In this document: one piece after another, positions 55,466-64,000 of the stretch | Layout: every line of letters starts with the position of its first letter | How positions within the stretch are numbered: the first letter of the stretch is position 1 | DNA from: Aquitalea sp. LB_tupeE | GTDB taxonomy: Bacteria > Pseudomonadota > Gammaproteobacteria > Burkholderiales > Chromobacteriaceae | DNA length: 64,000 nucleotides | Reading direction: 5' to 3' | Assembly (NCBI RefSeq): GCF_013391415.1 | Contig: NZ_JACAXB010000033.1 | Span: 1-64,000 of the forward strand | Made by a program: the position numbers and the translations under genes | The notes under the pieces: generated by a model | Seen by the model: only the letters and a program-made list of their open reading frames with translations | Databases searched by the model: none | What the model was told of the DNA's origin: nothing

Positions 55466-55929
55466 GGTTTTGGCTCCTGCAGCATCGAGGCACGACTGGA
55501 TTCACGCATGAAGGTGGCGACTCCGTGGGCGATGGGGTCTGCCGGGTCGTCGTGATAGCACACCGCGCGGGTGAAGGCGATCTGGCTGGCCAGGCGATAA
55601 CACTCTGCCCTGCAGTATATGGCCTTGCCCGGTGTAGCTGCCTTCAGGTAATCGATGCGCAGGTCCAGCGTGGCGATGGTTTCGAAATCAGGCAGGCAGG
55701 CGGTGACCGAAACGGCACTGGTGGTATCCACCAGCGAGGTAATCACCCCGCCGTGAATGGTGCCGCTGGCAGGGTTTCCTACCAGGTCCTCCCGCCACTC
55801 CACCTTGAGCACCGGGCGGCGCCCCTCGGTGCCCAGATACTGGAAGCCAAGGGTGGCGCAGTGCGGCAAGGAGACGAAGAGCTTGCTCATCGTCTCCAGT
55901 ACCTGCGGATTGGCAGGCGTTGCCGTCAT
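55462..55929 (-). CDS. PaaI-type hot-dog thioesterase, copy 1
   Basis: A 155-residue protein with the same fold: [20 protein letters not shown] (HGG motif) and [20 protein letters not shown]. It is related to its neighbour but clearly diverged. The ATG overlaps the gyrA stop codon, so gyrA and both thioesterases are translationally coupled. The biological reason for the pairing with gyrA is unknown. Confidence 0.86.
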   Translation of the reverse strand: MTATPANPQVLETMSKLFVSLPHCATLGFQYLGTEGRRPVLKVEWREDLVGNPASGTIHGGVITSLVDTTSAVSVTACLPDFETIATLDLRIDYLKAATPGKAIYCRAECYRLASQIAFTRAVCYHDDPADPIAHGVATFMRESSRASMLQEPKP

Positions 55930-58625
55930 GCCTCGGCATCCCCTGCGCTGGGAGCATCGGCGGCGGGTGCGACAACATCTTCACCGTTAACCACTTCACC
56001 ATCGGCAACTTCGACTTCCTCGTCCGACTCGCCTTCTGCCACCTTTTCCAGGCCGATCAGCTTCTCACCCTCATCCAGGTTGATCAGGCGTACGCCTTGC
56101 GCCGAGCGGCCAGTTTCACGTACTTCAGACACCTTGGTGCGGATCAGCACGCCGCCGGTGGTGATCAGCATCACATCGTCGCTGTCTTCCACCAGGCTGG
56201 CTGCCACCAGCTTGAGGCCGGTCTTGTCGGTCAGGTCCATCGCAATCACGCCCTGGGTGCCACGGCTGGTATGACGGAACTCGCCGGTGCGGGTGCGTTT
56301 GCCATAGCCGCCATCGCTGGCGGTCAGCACTTGCTGCTCTTCCGAGTTGGTCACCAGCAAGGAAATCACCTGCTGGTCTTCGCCCAGCATCATGCCGCGC
56401 ACGCCACCGGCGGTACGGCCCATGGCGCGCACGTCGGTTTCACTGAAGCGCACAGCCTTGCCGGCGTCGGAGAACAGCATGATCTGGTCGTTGCCGGAGG
56501 TCAGTGCCACGCCGATCAGGTTGTCACCTTCATCCAGACGGACAGCGATGATGCCCGCGGTACGCGGACGGGAGAAGGCTTCCAGCGGGGTTTTCTTTAC
56601 GGTGCCATTGGCGGTGCACATAAAGATGAACGGGCCCTTGGCCTTAAGGGCTGCGGTTTCGTCGTCTTCGTTTTCGTCGCACACGGCTTCGGCGTCGGTA
56701 AAGGCCTTGATTGGCAGCAGTGCGTTGATCTTCTCACCATCGGCCAGCGGCAGCACATTCACCATCGGCTTGCCACGGCTGTTGCGGCCGCCTTGTGGCA
56801 GGTCGTACACCTTGATCCAATAGCAGCGACCCTTGCTGGAGAAGCACAGCACGTAGTCGTGGGTATTGGCCACAAACAGGGTGTCGATGAAATCGTCATC
56901 CTTGGTGGCGGCAGCCTGCTTGCCACGACCGCCACGGCGTTGCGAGCGGTAGTCATCGATCGGCTGGGTCTTGATGTAGCCGGTATGGGAGATGGTCACC
57001 ACCATGTCTTGCGGGGTGATCAGGTCCTCGATATTGATGTCGCCGCCGAACGGTTCGATTTCTGAACGTCGGCCGTCGCCAAACTGGGTCTTGATGGCCA
57101 GCAGTTCGTCGCCGATGATCTGATTGATACGTTCCGGACGTTCCAGAATGTCGATCAAATCCAGAATGATGGCCATGATGTCGCGGTATTCGCCGACGAT
57201 CTTGTCCTGTTCCAGGCCGGTCAGGCGCTGCAGGCGCATTTCCAGGATGGCCTGGGCTTGCGCGTCGGACAGGCGGTAGCCGTCCGGGTGCAGACCAAAC
57301 TCGGCATCCAGTCCGTCCGGACGGGCCTTGCTCTGGTCCACACGCGACAGCATCTCTTCCACCAGCTCGGAGCGCCAGGCACGCGCCATCAGCGCCACCT
57401 TGGCAGCCGGCGGGGTTTCCGAGGCCTTGATCAGCGCGATGATGTCGTCAACATTGGACAGTGCAACGGCCAGACCTTCCAGGATGTGGCCACGCTCACG
57501 CGCCTTGCGCAGTTCGTAGATGGTGCGACGGGTAACGACTTCGCGGCGGTGACGCAGGAATTCGTCGATGATCTGCTTCAGGTTCAACAGGCGCGGCTGA
57601 CCATCGACCAGTGCCACCATATTGATACCGAAGCTGTCTTGCAGCTGGGTGAGCTTGAACAGGTGGTTGAGCACCACTTCCGGCATTTCGCCGCGCTTGA
57701 GCTCGATCACCACGCGCATGCCGGACTTGTCCGACTCGTCGCGCAGGTCGGAAATGCCTTCGATCTGCTTGTCGCGTACCAGTTCGGCAATACGCTCCAG
57801 CAGGCGCGACTTGTTCACCTGGTAAGGAATCTCGTCGACGATGATGGCCTGACGATCACCCTTGCCGATGTCTTCAAAGTGAGTGCGGGCGCGCATGATG
57901 ACGCGGCCGCGACCGGTGCGGTAGCCCTCTTTCACCCCGGCGGTGCCGTAGATGATGCCTGCTGTCGGGAAATCCGGTGCCGGAATGATGTCGATCAATT
58001 CGTCGATGGTCATTTCCGGGTTGGCCAGCAGCGCCAGGCAGCCATCCACCACTTCGGTGAGGTTGTGCGGCGGAATATTGGTAGCCATGCCCACGGCAAT
58101 GCCGGAGGAGCCGTTGATCAGCAGATTGGGAATCTTGGCCGGCAGGATCAGTGGTTCGTGTTCGGAGCCATCGTAGTTCGGCCCGAAATCCACGGTTTCC
58201 TTGTCGATATCAGCCAGCAGTTCGTGCGCAATGCGCGCCATGCGAATTTCGGTGTAACGCATGGCAGCGGCACTGTCGCCATCCACCGAACCGAAGTTGC
58301 CCTGGCCGTCCACCAGCGGATAACGCAGGCTGAAGTCCTGCGCCATGCGCACGATGGTGTCGTAAACCGCCGAGTCACCGTGCGGGTGGTATTTACCAAT
58401 GACATCGCCCACGATACGCGCGGATTTCTTGTATGCACGGTTCCAGTCGTTGGAAAGTTCGTGCATGGCAAACAGCACACGACGATGTACCGGTTTGAGG
58501 CCATCACGCACATCGGGAAGTGCACGGCCCACGATCACGCTCATGGCGTAATCGAGGTAGGAGCGGCGCATTTCCTCTTCGAGGCTGATTGGGATCGTTT
58601 CCTTGGCGAAAAGCTGATCTGTCAT
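55926..58625 (-). CDS. gyrA: DNA gyrase subunit A
   Basis: An 899-residue type II topoisomerase subunit. The catalytic Tyr lies in [12 protein letters not shown] (residue 124). The quinolone-resistance region reads [17 protein letters not shown]; Ser85 and Asp89, equivalent to E. coli Ser83 and Asp87, are the susceptible residues. The GyrA box QRRGGRGK lies in the C-terminal beta-propeller, and the protein ends in an acidic tail. An extended -10 (TGGTAGAAT on the minus strand) lies about 40 bases upstream. It heads the serC operon. Confidence 0.98.
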   Translation of the reverse strand: MTDQLFAKETIPISLEEEMRRSYLDYAMSVIVGRALPDVRDGLKPVHRRVLFAMHELSNDWNRAYKKSARIVGDVIGKYHPHGDSAVYDTIVRMAQDFSLRYPLVDGQGNFGSVDGDSAAAMRYTEIRMARIAHELLADIDKETVDFGPNYDGSEHEPLILPAKIPNLLINGSSGIAVGMATNIPPHNLTEVVDGCLALLANPEMTIDELIDIIPAPDFPTAGIIYGTAGVKEGYRTGRGRVIMRARTHFEDIGKGDRQAIIVDEIPYQVNKSRLLERIAELVRDKQIEGISDLRDESDKSGMRVVIELKRGEMPEVVLNHLFKLTQLQDSFGINMVALVDGQPRLLNLKQIIDEFLRHRREVVTRRTIYELRKARERGHILEGLAVALSNVDDIIALIKASETPPAAKVALMARAWRSELVEEMLSRVDQSKARPDGLDAEFGLHPDGYRLSDAQAQAILEMRLQRLTGLEQDKIVGEYRDIMAIILDLIDILERPERINQIIGDELLAIKTQFGDGRRSEIEPFGGDINIEDLITPQDMVVTISHTGYIKTQPIDDYRSQRRGGRGKQAAATKDDDFIDTLFVANTHDYVLCFSSKGRCYWIKVYDLPQGGRNSRGKPMVNVLPLADGEKINALLPIKAFTDAEAVCDENEDDETAALKAKGPFIFMCTANGTVKKTPLEAFSRPRTAGIIAVRLDEGDNLIGVALTSGNDQIMLFSDAGKAVRFSETDVRAMGRTAGGVRGMMLGEDQQVISLLVTNSEEQQVLTASDGGYGKRTRTGEFRHTSRGTQGVIAMDLTDKTGLKLVAASLVEDSDDVMLITTGGVLIRTKVSEVRETGRSAQGVRLINLDEGEKLIGLEKVAEGESDEEVEVADGEVVNGEDVVAPAADAPSAGDAEA

Positions 58626-58856
58626 GGGTAAATGGCTATCTTTTCAGGAATCAAAAATAAGCTTTGATTCTACCACGTCCACCCCGTCAGCGCATGTCTT
58701 GTCGTGCGGGCGCACCCCGCCCCACGCTGCCTGCACAAGCCTTTGCTGCGGACAACCATGCCATCCCCTTGCCACTCAGTGACTTAGCACGCACAAGCAA
58801 TGCCAGGCAGCCTGCAAGGACACCTGCCCCTGCCTTGTCGACCGACCCTGCAATAA
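58626..58856. other. gyrA upstream region
   Basis: About 230 bases containing the gyrA promoter (an extended -10 TGGTAGAAT near 58660-58670 on the minus strand). I see no gene in the rest. Confidence 0.45.
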
Positions 58857-58893
58857 GAAAAACGGGTCACCATGCAGCATGGCAACCCGTTTG
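58857..58893 (-). terminator. Intrinsic terminator of the right-hand operon
   Basis: AAACGGGT pairs with ACCCGTTT, with inner GCCATG/CATGGT pairs, followed on the minus strand by T-rich sequence. It ends the exopolysaccharide-like operon 22 bases past its last stop codon. Confidence 0.85.
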
Positions 58894-58914
58894 GCAGTAC
58901 CGGACATAGCGTGC

Positions 58915-59727
58915 CTAGCTGGATTGGTGCCCGCTACCGAATTCCCAGCTCATCGCCCAGGCGTAGAATGCAATCAGCATCATCACATTCAGCATCAGGC
59001 TGAACAGGATAAACAGCATGGGCATGAACATCAGCGAACCGTAGTGCATGATCACCGCAGCCAGAAAATAATGCAGCGGCGCAGCCACCAGCAAATAGGC
59101 CATGGAAATCCCGGTCAGCAGAATCTTCTCTACAATCGGCTTGTTCAGAATGTTGAAAGTGAGGCTGTGTATCCACGGCACCAGGAAAGTCAGGATCAAC
59201 ACCGTTTCCAGGCAGGTATGGTGATATTCCGGGAGAGAATGCGTAAAACCTGCCGGATACAGCGCGAAGAACAGGCAAGCACTGCCATGCACGATGACAA
59301 TCAGTCGTAGCACATAGCGCATGGGTGTGTTTTCCTTGTTGATCAGGAAAGACAGCACCAGCAGCACCACGCAAGCCACGCAATTGAGCCACCACTGCCA
59401 GTAACTGGGTACCGAGGCAGACAACTCCAGCCACGGCAAGTAAACCATGGGATGAAGTGGCCAGCCATTAATGGCCTGACTGGATAGATCAGCAGGTAAG
59501 CCGGTAAAGGCCACCGCCCAAGCTGTCATCAACTGCCAGAACTGCATGACCTGCGGCAAAAATGCCAGCAAAAGCAGGTCAAACACCAATGGCATGCCGA
59601 TGATCTCCACCCAGCGCACGCGGGTAAAACGCTCGGTACGCATGGCACGGTGGCTCTGGATGACACCACCGGCATAGCCGGTGCTGCGCATCGCATTGAG
59701 CAAGTCCGCACGCTGCTTGAGACTCAT
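58915..59727 (-). CDS. Polytopic inner-membrane protein, last gene of the glycan-like operon
   Basis: A 270-residue protein with about seven hydrophobic segments (for example GMPLVFDLLLLAFLPQVMQF, LNCVACVVLLVLSFLI, YVLRLIVIVHGSACLFFALY, CLETVLILTFLVPWIHS, ISMAYLLVAAPLHYFLAAV, LMFMPMLFILFSLMLNVMML). The N-terminus (MSLKQRADLLNAMRSTGYAG) is charged. I do not recognise a family. Its ATG overlaps the YaiO-type gene stop (ATGA). The context suggests a role in making or moving a polymer across the inner membrane. Confidence 0.72.
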   Translation of the reverse strand: MSLKQRADLLNAMRSTGYAGGVIQSHRAMRTERFTRVRWVEIIGMPLVFDLLLLAFLPQVMQFWQLMTAWAVAFTGLPADLSSQAINGWPLHPMVYLPWLELSASVPSYWQWWLNCVACVVLLVLSFLINKENTPMRYVLRLIVIVHGSACLFFALYPAGFTHSLPEYHHTCLETVLILTFLVPWIHSLTFNILNKPIVEKILLTGISMAYLLVAAPLHYFLAAVIMHYGSLMFMPMLFILFSLMLNVMMLIAFYAWAMSWEFGSGHQSS

Positions 59728-60626
59728 GGCAGGTCCCAGAACACGGAAGCCGAACCACCTGAGCGCTGGTAATACGTGCCGTGGTAGTAATCCACCGTGG
59801 CATGCACGCCCCAATGCGGGCCAATCCACTCTTTCCAGCCCAGGCTGTAGTACTGGCTGTCAAATATCTGCTGCGAGGCGCTGTTACCGACCGGCATATA
59901 ACCTTCACTGCCGGAGTTCACCGACAGCACGATTTGACGCCAGCGGTCGCGACCATAGGTGACGGCACCGTAGCCCTGGGTGGAAATGACGCTGCCCGGA
60001 TTGCTCAGGTTGCGGTGAATACCGCCTTCGACCACCCACGGGCCATCAAAGTAATAGATCAGGCCAACGGTATAGACCCGGTCACTGTAACCCTGGCGGT
60101 TGTCGTTGTAGGCAAAGCCGAAGGTGGACACCAGATTGCGATCGGCCAGCCATTTGCGATTAATGGCCGCGCCGTAGTGCTTGTCAGCCCAGAAAGTACC
60201 GGCACTGCTCTTGCCAAACTCCAGACGACCAAACCAGTCCTGGTTGATGTCATGATTCCAGCCGCCATTGAATGCCGTGCCGCTTTCACCGAAGCGATGG
60301 TCATTCTGCACGATCCAGTCAAATACATTGGCAGTATCGGTCTGCCATACGCCGGAGACAAAGGCACTGTTCCAGTCGCCATTGCCACCGCTGACATGAT
60401 GACCGCCACCGCCCACTTCAATGCTGCGGCTCATGGAATACGGGCCAGCCACTTCCGGTGCCACAGCTGCCTCAGCTACCTCTGGCGCAGCAGCAGCCGG
60501 AGCTGCTGCAGTTTCGGCCGCAGCCGGGGTGGCTTCGGCAGCGGGCATGGCGTCTTCCGCCATAACCAGCGGACTGCTCAATACGCTGGCAAGCAGCAAG
60601 GCATAGTGTTGTTGTTTGAGTTTCAT
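59724..60626 (-). CDS. YaiO family outer-membrane beta-barrel protein
   Basis: A 300-residue exported protein. A signal peptide (MKLKQQHYALLLASVLSSPL, cleaved after VMA) and an Ala/Pro/Glu-rich linker (about 25-65) lead to a domain of about 235 residues made of alternating beta strands, with the YaiO pattern: ADRNLVSTFGFAYNDNRQGY, GLIYYFDGPWVVEGGIHRNL, NSGSEGYMPVGNSASQQIFD. It ends with an aromatic FWDLP, as outer-membrane barrels do. YaiO proteins occur next to glycosyltransferase and deacetylase genes in E. coli. The frame begins with a GTG overlapping the previous stop, but GAGG spacing favours the ATG at 60626. Confidence 0.8.
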   Translation of the reverse strand: MKLKQQHYALLLASVLSSPLVMAEDAMPAAEATPAAAETAAAPAAAAPEVAEAAVAPEVAGPYSMSRSIEVGGGGHHVSGGNGDWNSAFVSGVWQTDTANVFDWIVQNDHRFGESGTAFNGGWNHDINQDWFGRLEFGKSSAGTFWADKHYGAAINRKWLADRNLVSTFGFAYNDNRQGYSDRVYTVGLIYYFDGPWVVEGGIHRNLSNPGSVISTQGYGAVTYGRDRWRQIVLSVNSGSEGYMPVGNSASQQIFDSQYYSLGWKEWIGPHWGVHATVDYYHGTYYQRSGGSASVFWDLP

Positions 60627-60634
60627 CATTCCCC

Positions 60635-62497
60635 TCACTGAGAAGTACCTGTAATCGGTAGATAGTCGATTTGCAAATCTTTGCCGGACTGCGCGGTAAT
60701 GCGCCAGTCGGTGGCGGTTTCTTCAATACGCGCAGCACCTGCCGTCACTTGCGGCTTGCCGCTGACGCCAGCCTTGGGCAGCAACCAGCTCTGATCGGCC
60801 AGTGATTGCGGATTGTTCGCCTGAATGCGCAGGCGCCCATCGCTGGCACCGGCCAGCGGACGGGTTTTCCATGTAGTCAGTTCGCGTTGCGACAGGAAGC
60901 GCGCCAGTCCGGTCATGGTATACCAGCGGAACTTGCCACTGCCGTGCAATGCAGCCGTCTGGGCCAGCCACTTGGCAGCAGCATCCTGGAAGAAATACAC
61001 ACCGGGCGGGTGGAAATACACCAGGCGCGCCTCACCTCTATCCACCACAAACTGCGTCATGGCTTGCAACCATGCCTGCATGCGTGGCTGTCCGTAGTTG
61101 TTGCGCACACCTTCTTCAAACGAGGCCACCGCGCCATCAGCCGACACCGGGAAGGACCATGGACGACCATGCATGTCGGATGGGTCGATAAAGGAACGGG
61201 TCGGTCCCATCGACAGATTGGCCACCTGGTAATAAGCAATCACGCCATGCTTGCGCAGCCAGTCGGTCACCCAGCCCGGCTGGTTGCCGTTGGGGGCGGA
61301 GTACTCAGTCAGCGGCTGATGAATGACGTTTTCCAGATCCTGCTTGTTATGCTCCAGATAGGGGGTCCACTCGGCCCCGTTATGCTCGTTGATATTGAAG
61401 GCAAAGTAGTTGTGTGCCCAGCCGCCATGCGCACCAATCTCGTTACCCATACCCTTGAGACGACTGACCAGCGCCTGCGCCTTGGAGTTGTTGGCCAGGT
61501 CCATGCCCATGTGATCGCCTGGGCGATTGGTATCCGGACCGGTAGTAAAGTGAATGGAGTACGGGCCCTGCTTGAGGAAGCCGATTTTCTCCAGCATGTC
61601 GATATAGGGCAATGCATTGGCCGCATCGACGTGCCAGTTCATCACCAGGCCACCAATGCCGTCCGGCACCGCGGACAAGCGCGGCAGATGCAGCACCTGT
61701 CCATTGAAAAAGGACATGAAGGAATGCAGCCACAGGCCATCGGTTCGCACTGCCAGGTAACCTACCGGCAGATTGACGAACAAGACCTTGCCTTTGCCGT
61801 AGTCACGCAAACCAGCCAATACCGAACCGTCGCGCCCTTCAGCCATCAGCTTGCCTGGAAAGCTGCCGCGCGTTTCAAAATAGCTGAAAGCGGCATTGTC
61901 ATAGCCATAGGTGGTGGCCTGCAGCCAGCCATTGCCACTGGCAGTATAAGGCTGGAAACGGCCAGGAGCGATGGCCAGATCACTGATGGTGGACGGCGGA
62001 ACCAGCAGCAAGTCGTTGTGAATCATGCTCTTGCCGCGCTCGCGGAACAGCAGGTACTCCACGCCAACCAGGCGGGTCAGTTCAGCACGCTCGAGGAAAC
62101 GGCCATCTGCATTTTCGGTGGCCGCGTCATAGTTCAGCCACAGTGCACCACCCTGGCGGACATAATCCTCCAGCACACCACCCAGGGCGGATGTGACGTG
62201 ACGGTGAATACTGTCCGGCAACACCACACCACGAATTTGTGCACGTTGCGCTGCATCCAGCGCCACAAAGTCGGCAGCGCGCATGGGCGTCATCAGCACA
62301 CCGCTTTCTGCGGCGGCATCTTGCCAGGTCAGCACGTATTTCCGCGAGGGCTCCGCATCGGGCAGCAACAACACAATACCCGCATCCGGTACTGGCGTAT
62401 TGCGGATACGTTGCCAATGCCACGCCAGACTGGCCAACAAGGCCAGTACCAGCAGCAGCACAAACCAGACCCATTTGGGCCATTGCTGTACTTTCAT
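60635..62497 (-). CDS. Membrane-anchored polysaccharide-deacetylase-like protein
   Basis: A 620-residue protein with one N-terminal anchor (residues about 9-26) and a periplasmic body. Residues about 40-270 look like a class I amidotransferase-type Rossmann domain (DAGIVLLLPDAEP, RGVVLPDSIHRHV, GKGKVLFVNLPVGYLA). Residues about 280-540 show deacetylase motifs in order: MNWHVDAANAL (Asp291), EIGAHGGWAHNYF (His357 and His362, spaced one residue wider than in NodB), YSAPNG (Pro402), and LVYFHPPGVYFF (His496). A short domain ends the protein. The usual DDG pair is replaced by VDA, so the metal site is unusual. The protein could trim acetyl groups from a polymer. Its ATG lies seven bases after the preceding gene, and its stop overlaps the YaiO frame. 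Confidence 0.68.
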   Translation of the reverse strand: MKVQQWPKWVWFVLLLVLALLASLAWHWQRIRNTPVPDAGIVLLLPDAEPSRKYVLTWQDAAAESGVLMTPMRAADFVALDAAQRAQIRGVVLPDSIHRHVTSALGGVLEDYVRQGGALWLNYDAATENADGRFLERAELTRLVGVEYLLFRERGKSMIHNDLLLVPPSTISDLAIAPGRFQPYTASGNGWLQATTYGYDNAAFSYFETRGSFPGKLMAEGRDGSVLAGLRDYGKGKVLFVNLPVGYLAVRTDGLWLHSFMSFFNGQVLHLPRLSAVPDGIGGLVMNWHVDAANALPYIDMLEKIGFLKQGPYSIHFTTGPDTNRPGDHMGMDLANNSKAQALVSRLKGMGNEIGAHGGWAHNYFAFNINEHNGAEWTPYLEHNKQDLENVIHQPLTEYSAPNGNQPGWVTDWLRKHGVIAYYQVANLSMGPTRSFIDPSDMHGRPWSFPVSADGAVASFEEGVRNNYGQPRMQAWLQAMTQFVVDRGEARLVYFHPPGVYFFQDAAAKWLAQTAALHGSGKFRWYTMTGLARFLSQRELTTWKTRPLAGASDGRLRIQANNPQSLADQSWLLPKAGVSGKPQVTAGAARIEETATDWRITAQSGKDLQIDYLPITGTSQ

Positions 62498-62503
62498 CAA
62501 ACC

Positions 62504-63481
62504 TTACTTCCCCTCTTGCTCTTCCAGACTGAAACGCTGTTCCAATCCCTGAAAAATAGCCTCTTCCAGCACATTCCAGCGCCGTCCGAGTCGCGATGGC
62601 GCCGCACGCTCCCACCATTGCCGCGCCACATCATCCCGCTGGTTTTTAAGCACCGCCAGGGTCAACAGGCCCCAGGCAAAATCCAGCTTCTTCTCATCCT
62701 GCATCAGCCAAGGCCGACCTTCGGCACTCAACCATTCATCCAGACCGGGCTGCCCCGATGGCAAGCGCATGCCAGCCATCAGTGGAAACAACTGCGCTGC
62801 GCTACGCGGGTAAAACGCCGCAGCTGGCTCGCCATGGGTAGCAGTACGCCAGGCATGCCGATGGGAATTCCAGAACACCCGCACCACGGCACGCTCCAAC
62901 TGGTCGGCCTGCTGACAACCAAGCCCTGCATAGCGGCAATCATCGCGCAGCGCTTCCAGCACTTCGGTGTTATCCATCAGATAACCCAGATCCGCCCCGC
63001 GCGCGTAATAAAACACACCACTGGCAGCCCGCAGACGCAGCAGCGCCTTCCTGGCTTTGCGCAGCGATTGCTGCAGATTCAGGCTCATGTTTTCCGGTGC
63101 GCCATATACCCGATACAACAAGGACAGCCACAAAGCCATGGTGGAGTCATCGGCATCCGCATTGGCAAAACGGCGCCATTCCCCGTTTTTCCCTCTGATA
63201 AAACGGGGGAAGCTGCCGTTGGTTTCCTGCCGTGGCTGTAGCCAGGCAATCCATGCGGTGGCAACCGGACGCATATCCAGGCCCAGCTCGTCAGCTGCCA
63301 GCAAGGCCTTCATGGCGAAATACGGGTCGACCACACCACCTTCATGTTGCAAGTGGATGGCACCGTCTTCCAGCTGGTACCGCTGCAAATCCAGACTGGC
63401 TTCAGCCATGGCAGCTGCAGACCATAGCGACAAGGACAGACCCAGCCATGAAAGCCGCTTACGCCAGATCCGCACGTTCAT
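62504..63481 (-). CDS. Secreted all-helical protein, possible six-hairpin glycosidase-like
   Basis: A 325-residue exported protein (signal peptide around LSWLGLSLSLWSAAAMAEA). The mature part is a series of amphipathic helices with repeated Trp/Leu patterns: DPYFAMKALLAADELGLDMR, NGSFPRFIRG, NADADDSTMALWLSLLYRVY, DEKKLDFAWGLLTLAVL. This alpha/alpha-toroid-like periodicity and the acidic DADDST motif recall six-hairpin glycosidases, but no catalytic pair is proven. The start at 63481 follows the signal-peptide logic and overlaps the upstream bactofilin-like gene by 23 bases. An in-frame ATG at 63655 would add 58 unlikely residues. Confidence 0.6.
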   Translation of the reverse strand: MNVRIWRKRLSWLGLSLSLWSAAAMAEASLDLQRYQLEDGAIHLQHEGGVVDPYFAMKALLAADELGLDMRPVATAWIAWLQPRQETNGSFPRFIRGKNGEWRRFANADADDSTMALWLSLLYRVYGAPENMSLNLQQSLRKARKALLRLRAASGVFYYARGADLGYLMDNTEVLEALRDDCRYAGLGCQQADQLERAVVRVFWNSHRHAWRTATHGEPAAAFYPRSAAQLFPLMAGMRLPSGQPGLDEWLSAEGRPWLMQDEKKLDFAWGLLTLAVLKNQRDDVARQWWERAAPSRLGRRWNVLEEAIFQGLEQRFSLEEQEGK

Positions 63482-64000
63482 GACGGATTGCGCCGCGGGT
63501 ACGCGCCCACACTGTGCCATGCACCAGCATGGGTAGCTTAAGTCGGATGGAACTGGAAGAAATGCTGACCGGGCTGTGCATGCTGCCCAGCACGCAACGG
63601 CTGCCGATATAAACAAAACGCTCAGCCACAATCGGCCCCAGCAGCAAGCAGTCATTCAGGCAGGAAACCGACATATCGGACACCATGGCACCCTCAACGG
63701 TCACGGCATTACCGATATGGATGTTGCCACTGGCCTTGATACTGCCCTGGATGTAACAACCATGACCGATCTTCAAGGTGCCATGCACCACCAGATGGCC
63801 ACGAATCACCGTGTCATCCGGAATGGTGAGATTGCCTTCCACCACCACCCGCTGGATGTCGTCGTTGAAGAACACGGTATGCTCCAGGGCCGTGATGTCG
63901 AACTCACGGTACGGACCCATCGGCATCACCATTTGCCAGGATAGACCCATGCGGATGACCGGCGCCTGAATGCGCTGGAAGCTGGCCGGGCCGGCGAAGC
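63459..64000 (-). CDS. Bactofilin-like (polymer-forming) protein, 5' end outside the window
   Basis: The frame is open to the right edge, so the gene probably begins beyond 64000; an internal ATG at 63950 lacks a ribosome site. The visible 180 codons hold a right-handed beta-helix pattern: RVVVEGNLTIPDDTVIRGHL, VVHGTLKIGHGCYIQGSIKA, SGNIHIGNAVTVEG, then ERFVYIGSRCVLGS. These short parallel strands with recurring Gly are typical of bactofilins, filament-forming proteins that organise envelope machines. A basic C-terminus (WARTRGAIRHERADLA) follows. It overlaps the next gene by 23 bases. Confidence 0.65.
   Translation of the reverse strand, partial: FAGPASFQRIQAPVIRMGLSWQMVMPMGPYREFDITALEHTVFFNDDIQRVVVEGNLTIPDDTVIRGHLVVHGTLKIGHGCYIQGSIKASGNIHIGNAVTVEGAMVSDMSVSCLNDCLLLGPIVAERFVYIGSRCVLGSMHSPVSISSSSIRLKLPMLVHGTVWARTRGAIRHERADLA

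Noticed and set aside
57258-58631. A 457-codon plus-strand frame (and a 381-codon one at 55920-57065)
   Set aside because: Both are antisense to gyrA and show no ribosome site or domain.
58626-58914. Search for a small gene or RNA between gyrA and the right-hand operon
   Set aside because: Apart from the extended -10 of gyrA and the terminator at 58857-58893, no frame with a ribosome site or stable fold stands out.
60806-63241. An 811-codon open frame on the plus strand
   Set aside because: It lies fully antisense to two genes with signal peptides, motifs and coupled starts. Its translation is rich in Gln, His and Arg without family motifs, as expected for the reverse strand of GC-rich coding DNA.

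Overview
The window is a gene-dense chromosomal segment of a Gram-negative betaproteobacterium, most likely of the order Neisseriales and the Chromobacteriaceae (Aquitalea/Chromobacterium/Vogesella-like). This placement rests on the moderately high GC content, the gene orders dapF-DUF484, gyrA-serC-pheA and recJ next to an RpfE-type protein, the ccoI-ccoS pair, and the form of the housekeeping proteins. It is an inference from recall, not from a search. I see no rRNA, tRNA, CRISPR array, complete insertion sequence or prophage.

Layout from left to right. 0.2-3.8 kb: a GlxA-type AraC regulator divergent from a TesB-like thioesterase, with a conspicuous operator region between them, then small secreted and membrane proteins and a solitary solute-binding protein. 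4.2-8.5 kb: a signalling pair, a double-Cache chemoreceptor behind a perfect FNR/Anr box and a PAS-PAS-GGDEF-EAL protein. 8.5-13.2 kb: a VOC protein, a candidate structured RNA, an LplT-like MFS protein and the cbb3 oxidase assembly genes ccoS and ccoI. 13.3-19.3 kb: a quinone oxidoreductase, an unrecognised protein, typA, a candidate sRNA of about 70 nt, and a solitary DppA-like binding protein. 19.8-26.5 kb: an AcrA-AcrB-OprM type efflux operon followed by its probable TetR repressor. 26.6-36.3 kb: an EAL/HDOD protein, tas with an unusual leader, rmuC, gdhA, a secreted NlpC/P60-like protein, recJ and an RpfE-type protein. 36.5-44.2 kb: anmK, ftsK, hemH and two tandem LivK-like binding proteins without a permease. 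44.2-48.3 kb: a TetR-DUF4442-crotonase operon divergent from dapF-DUF484-membrane protein.

48.4-58.6 kb, all on the minus strand, is the gyrA / two hot-dog thioesterases / serC group, followed by an MFS transporter, a 37-codon membrane peptide, an O-methyltransferase, pheA, a LOG-family protein, a membrane protein and aroF. This gathers serine and aromatic amino-acid synthesis downstream of gyrA. 58.9-64.0 kb, also on the minus strand, is a tightly coupled operon cut by the window edge: a bactofilin-like protein, a secreted all-helical protein, a membrane-anchored deacetylase-like protein, a YaiO-type outer-membrane barrel and a polytopic membrane protein. I read this as part of an uncharacterised exopolysaccharide or cell-envelope glycan system; it is the best candidate here for something undescribed.

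Several intergenic regions carry features beyond ordinary promoters: two candidate noncoding RNAs with their own promoters and intrinsic terminators, a 15-codon leader ORF behind a perfect 16-bp palindrome, stacked hairpins before the efflux repressor, and possible leader control of the second LivK gene.
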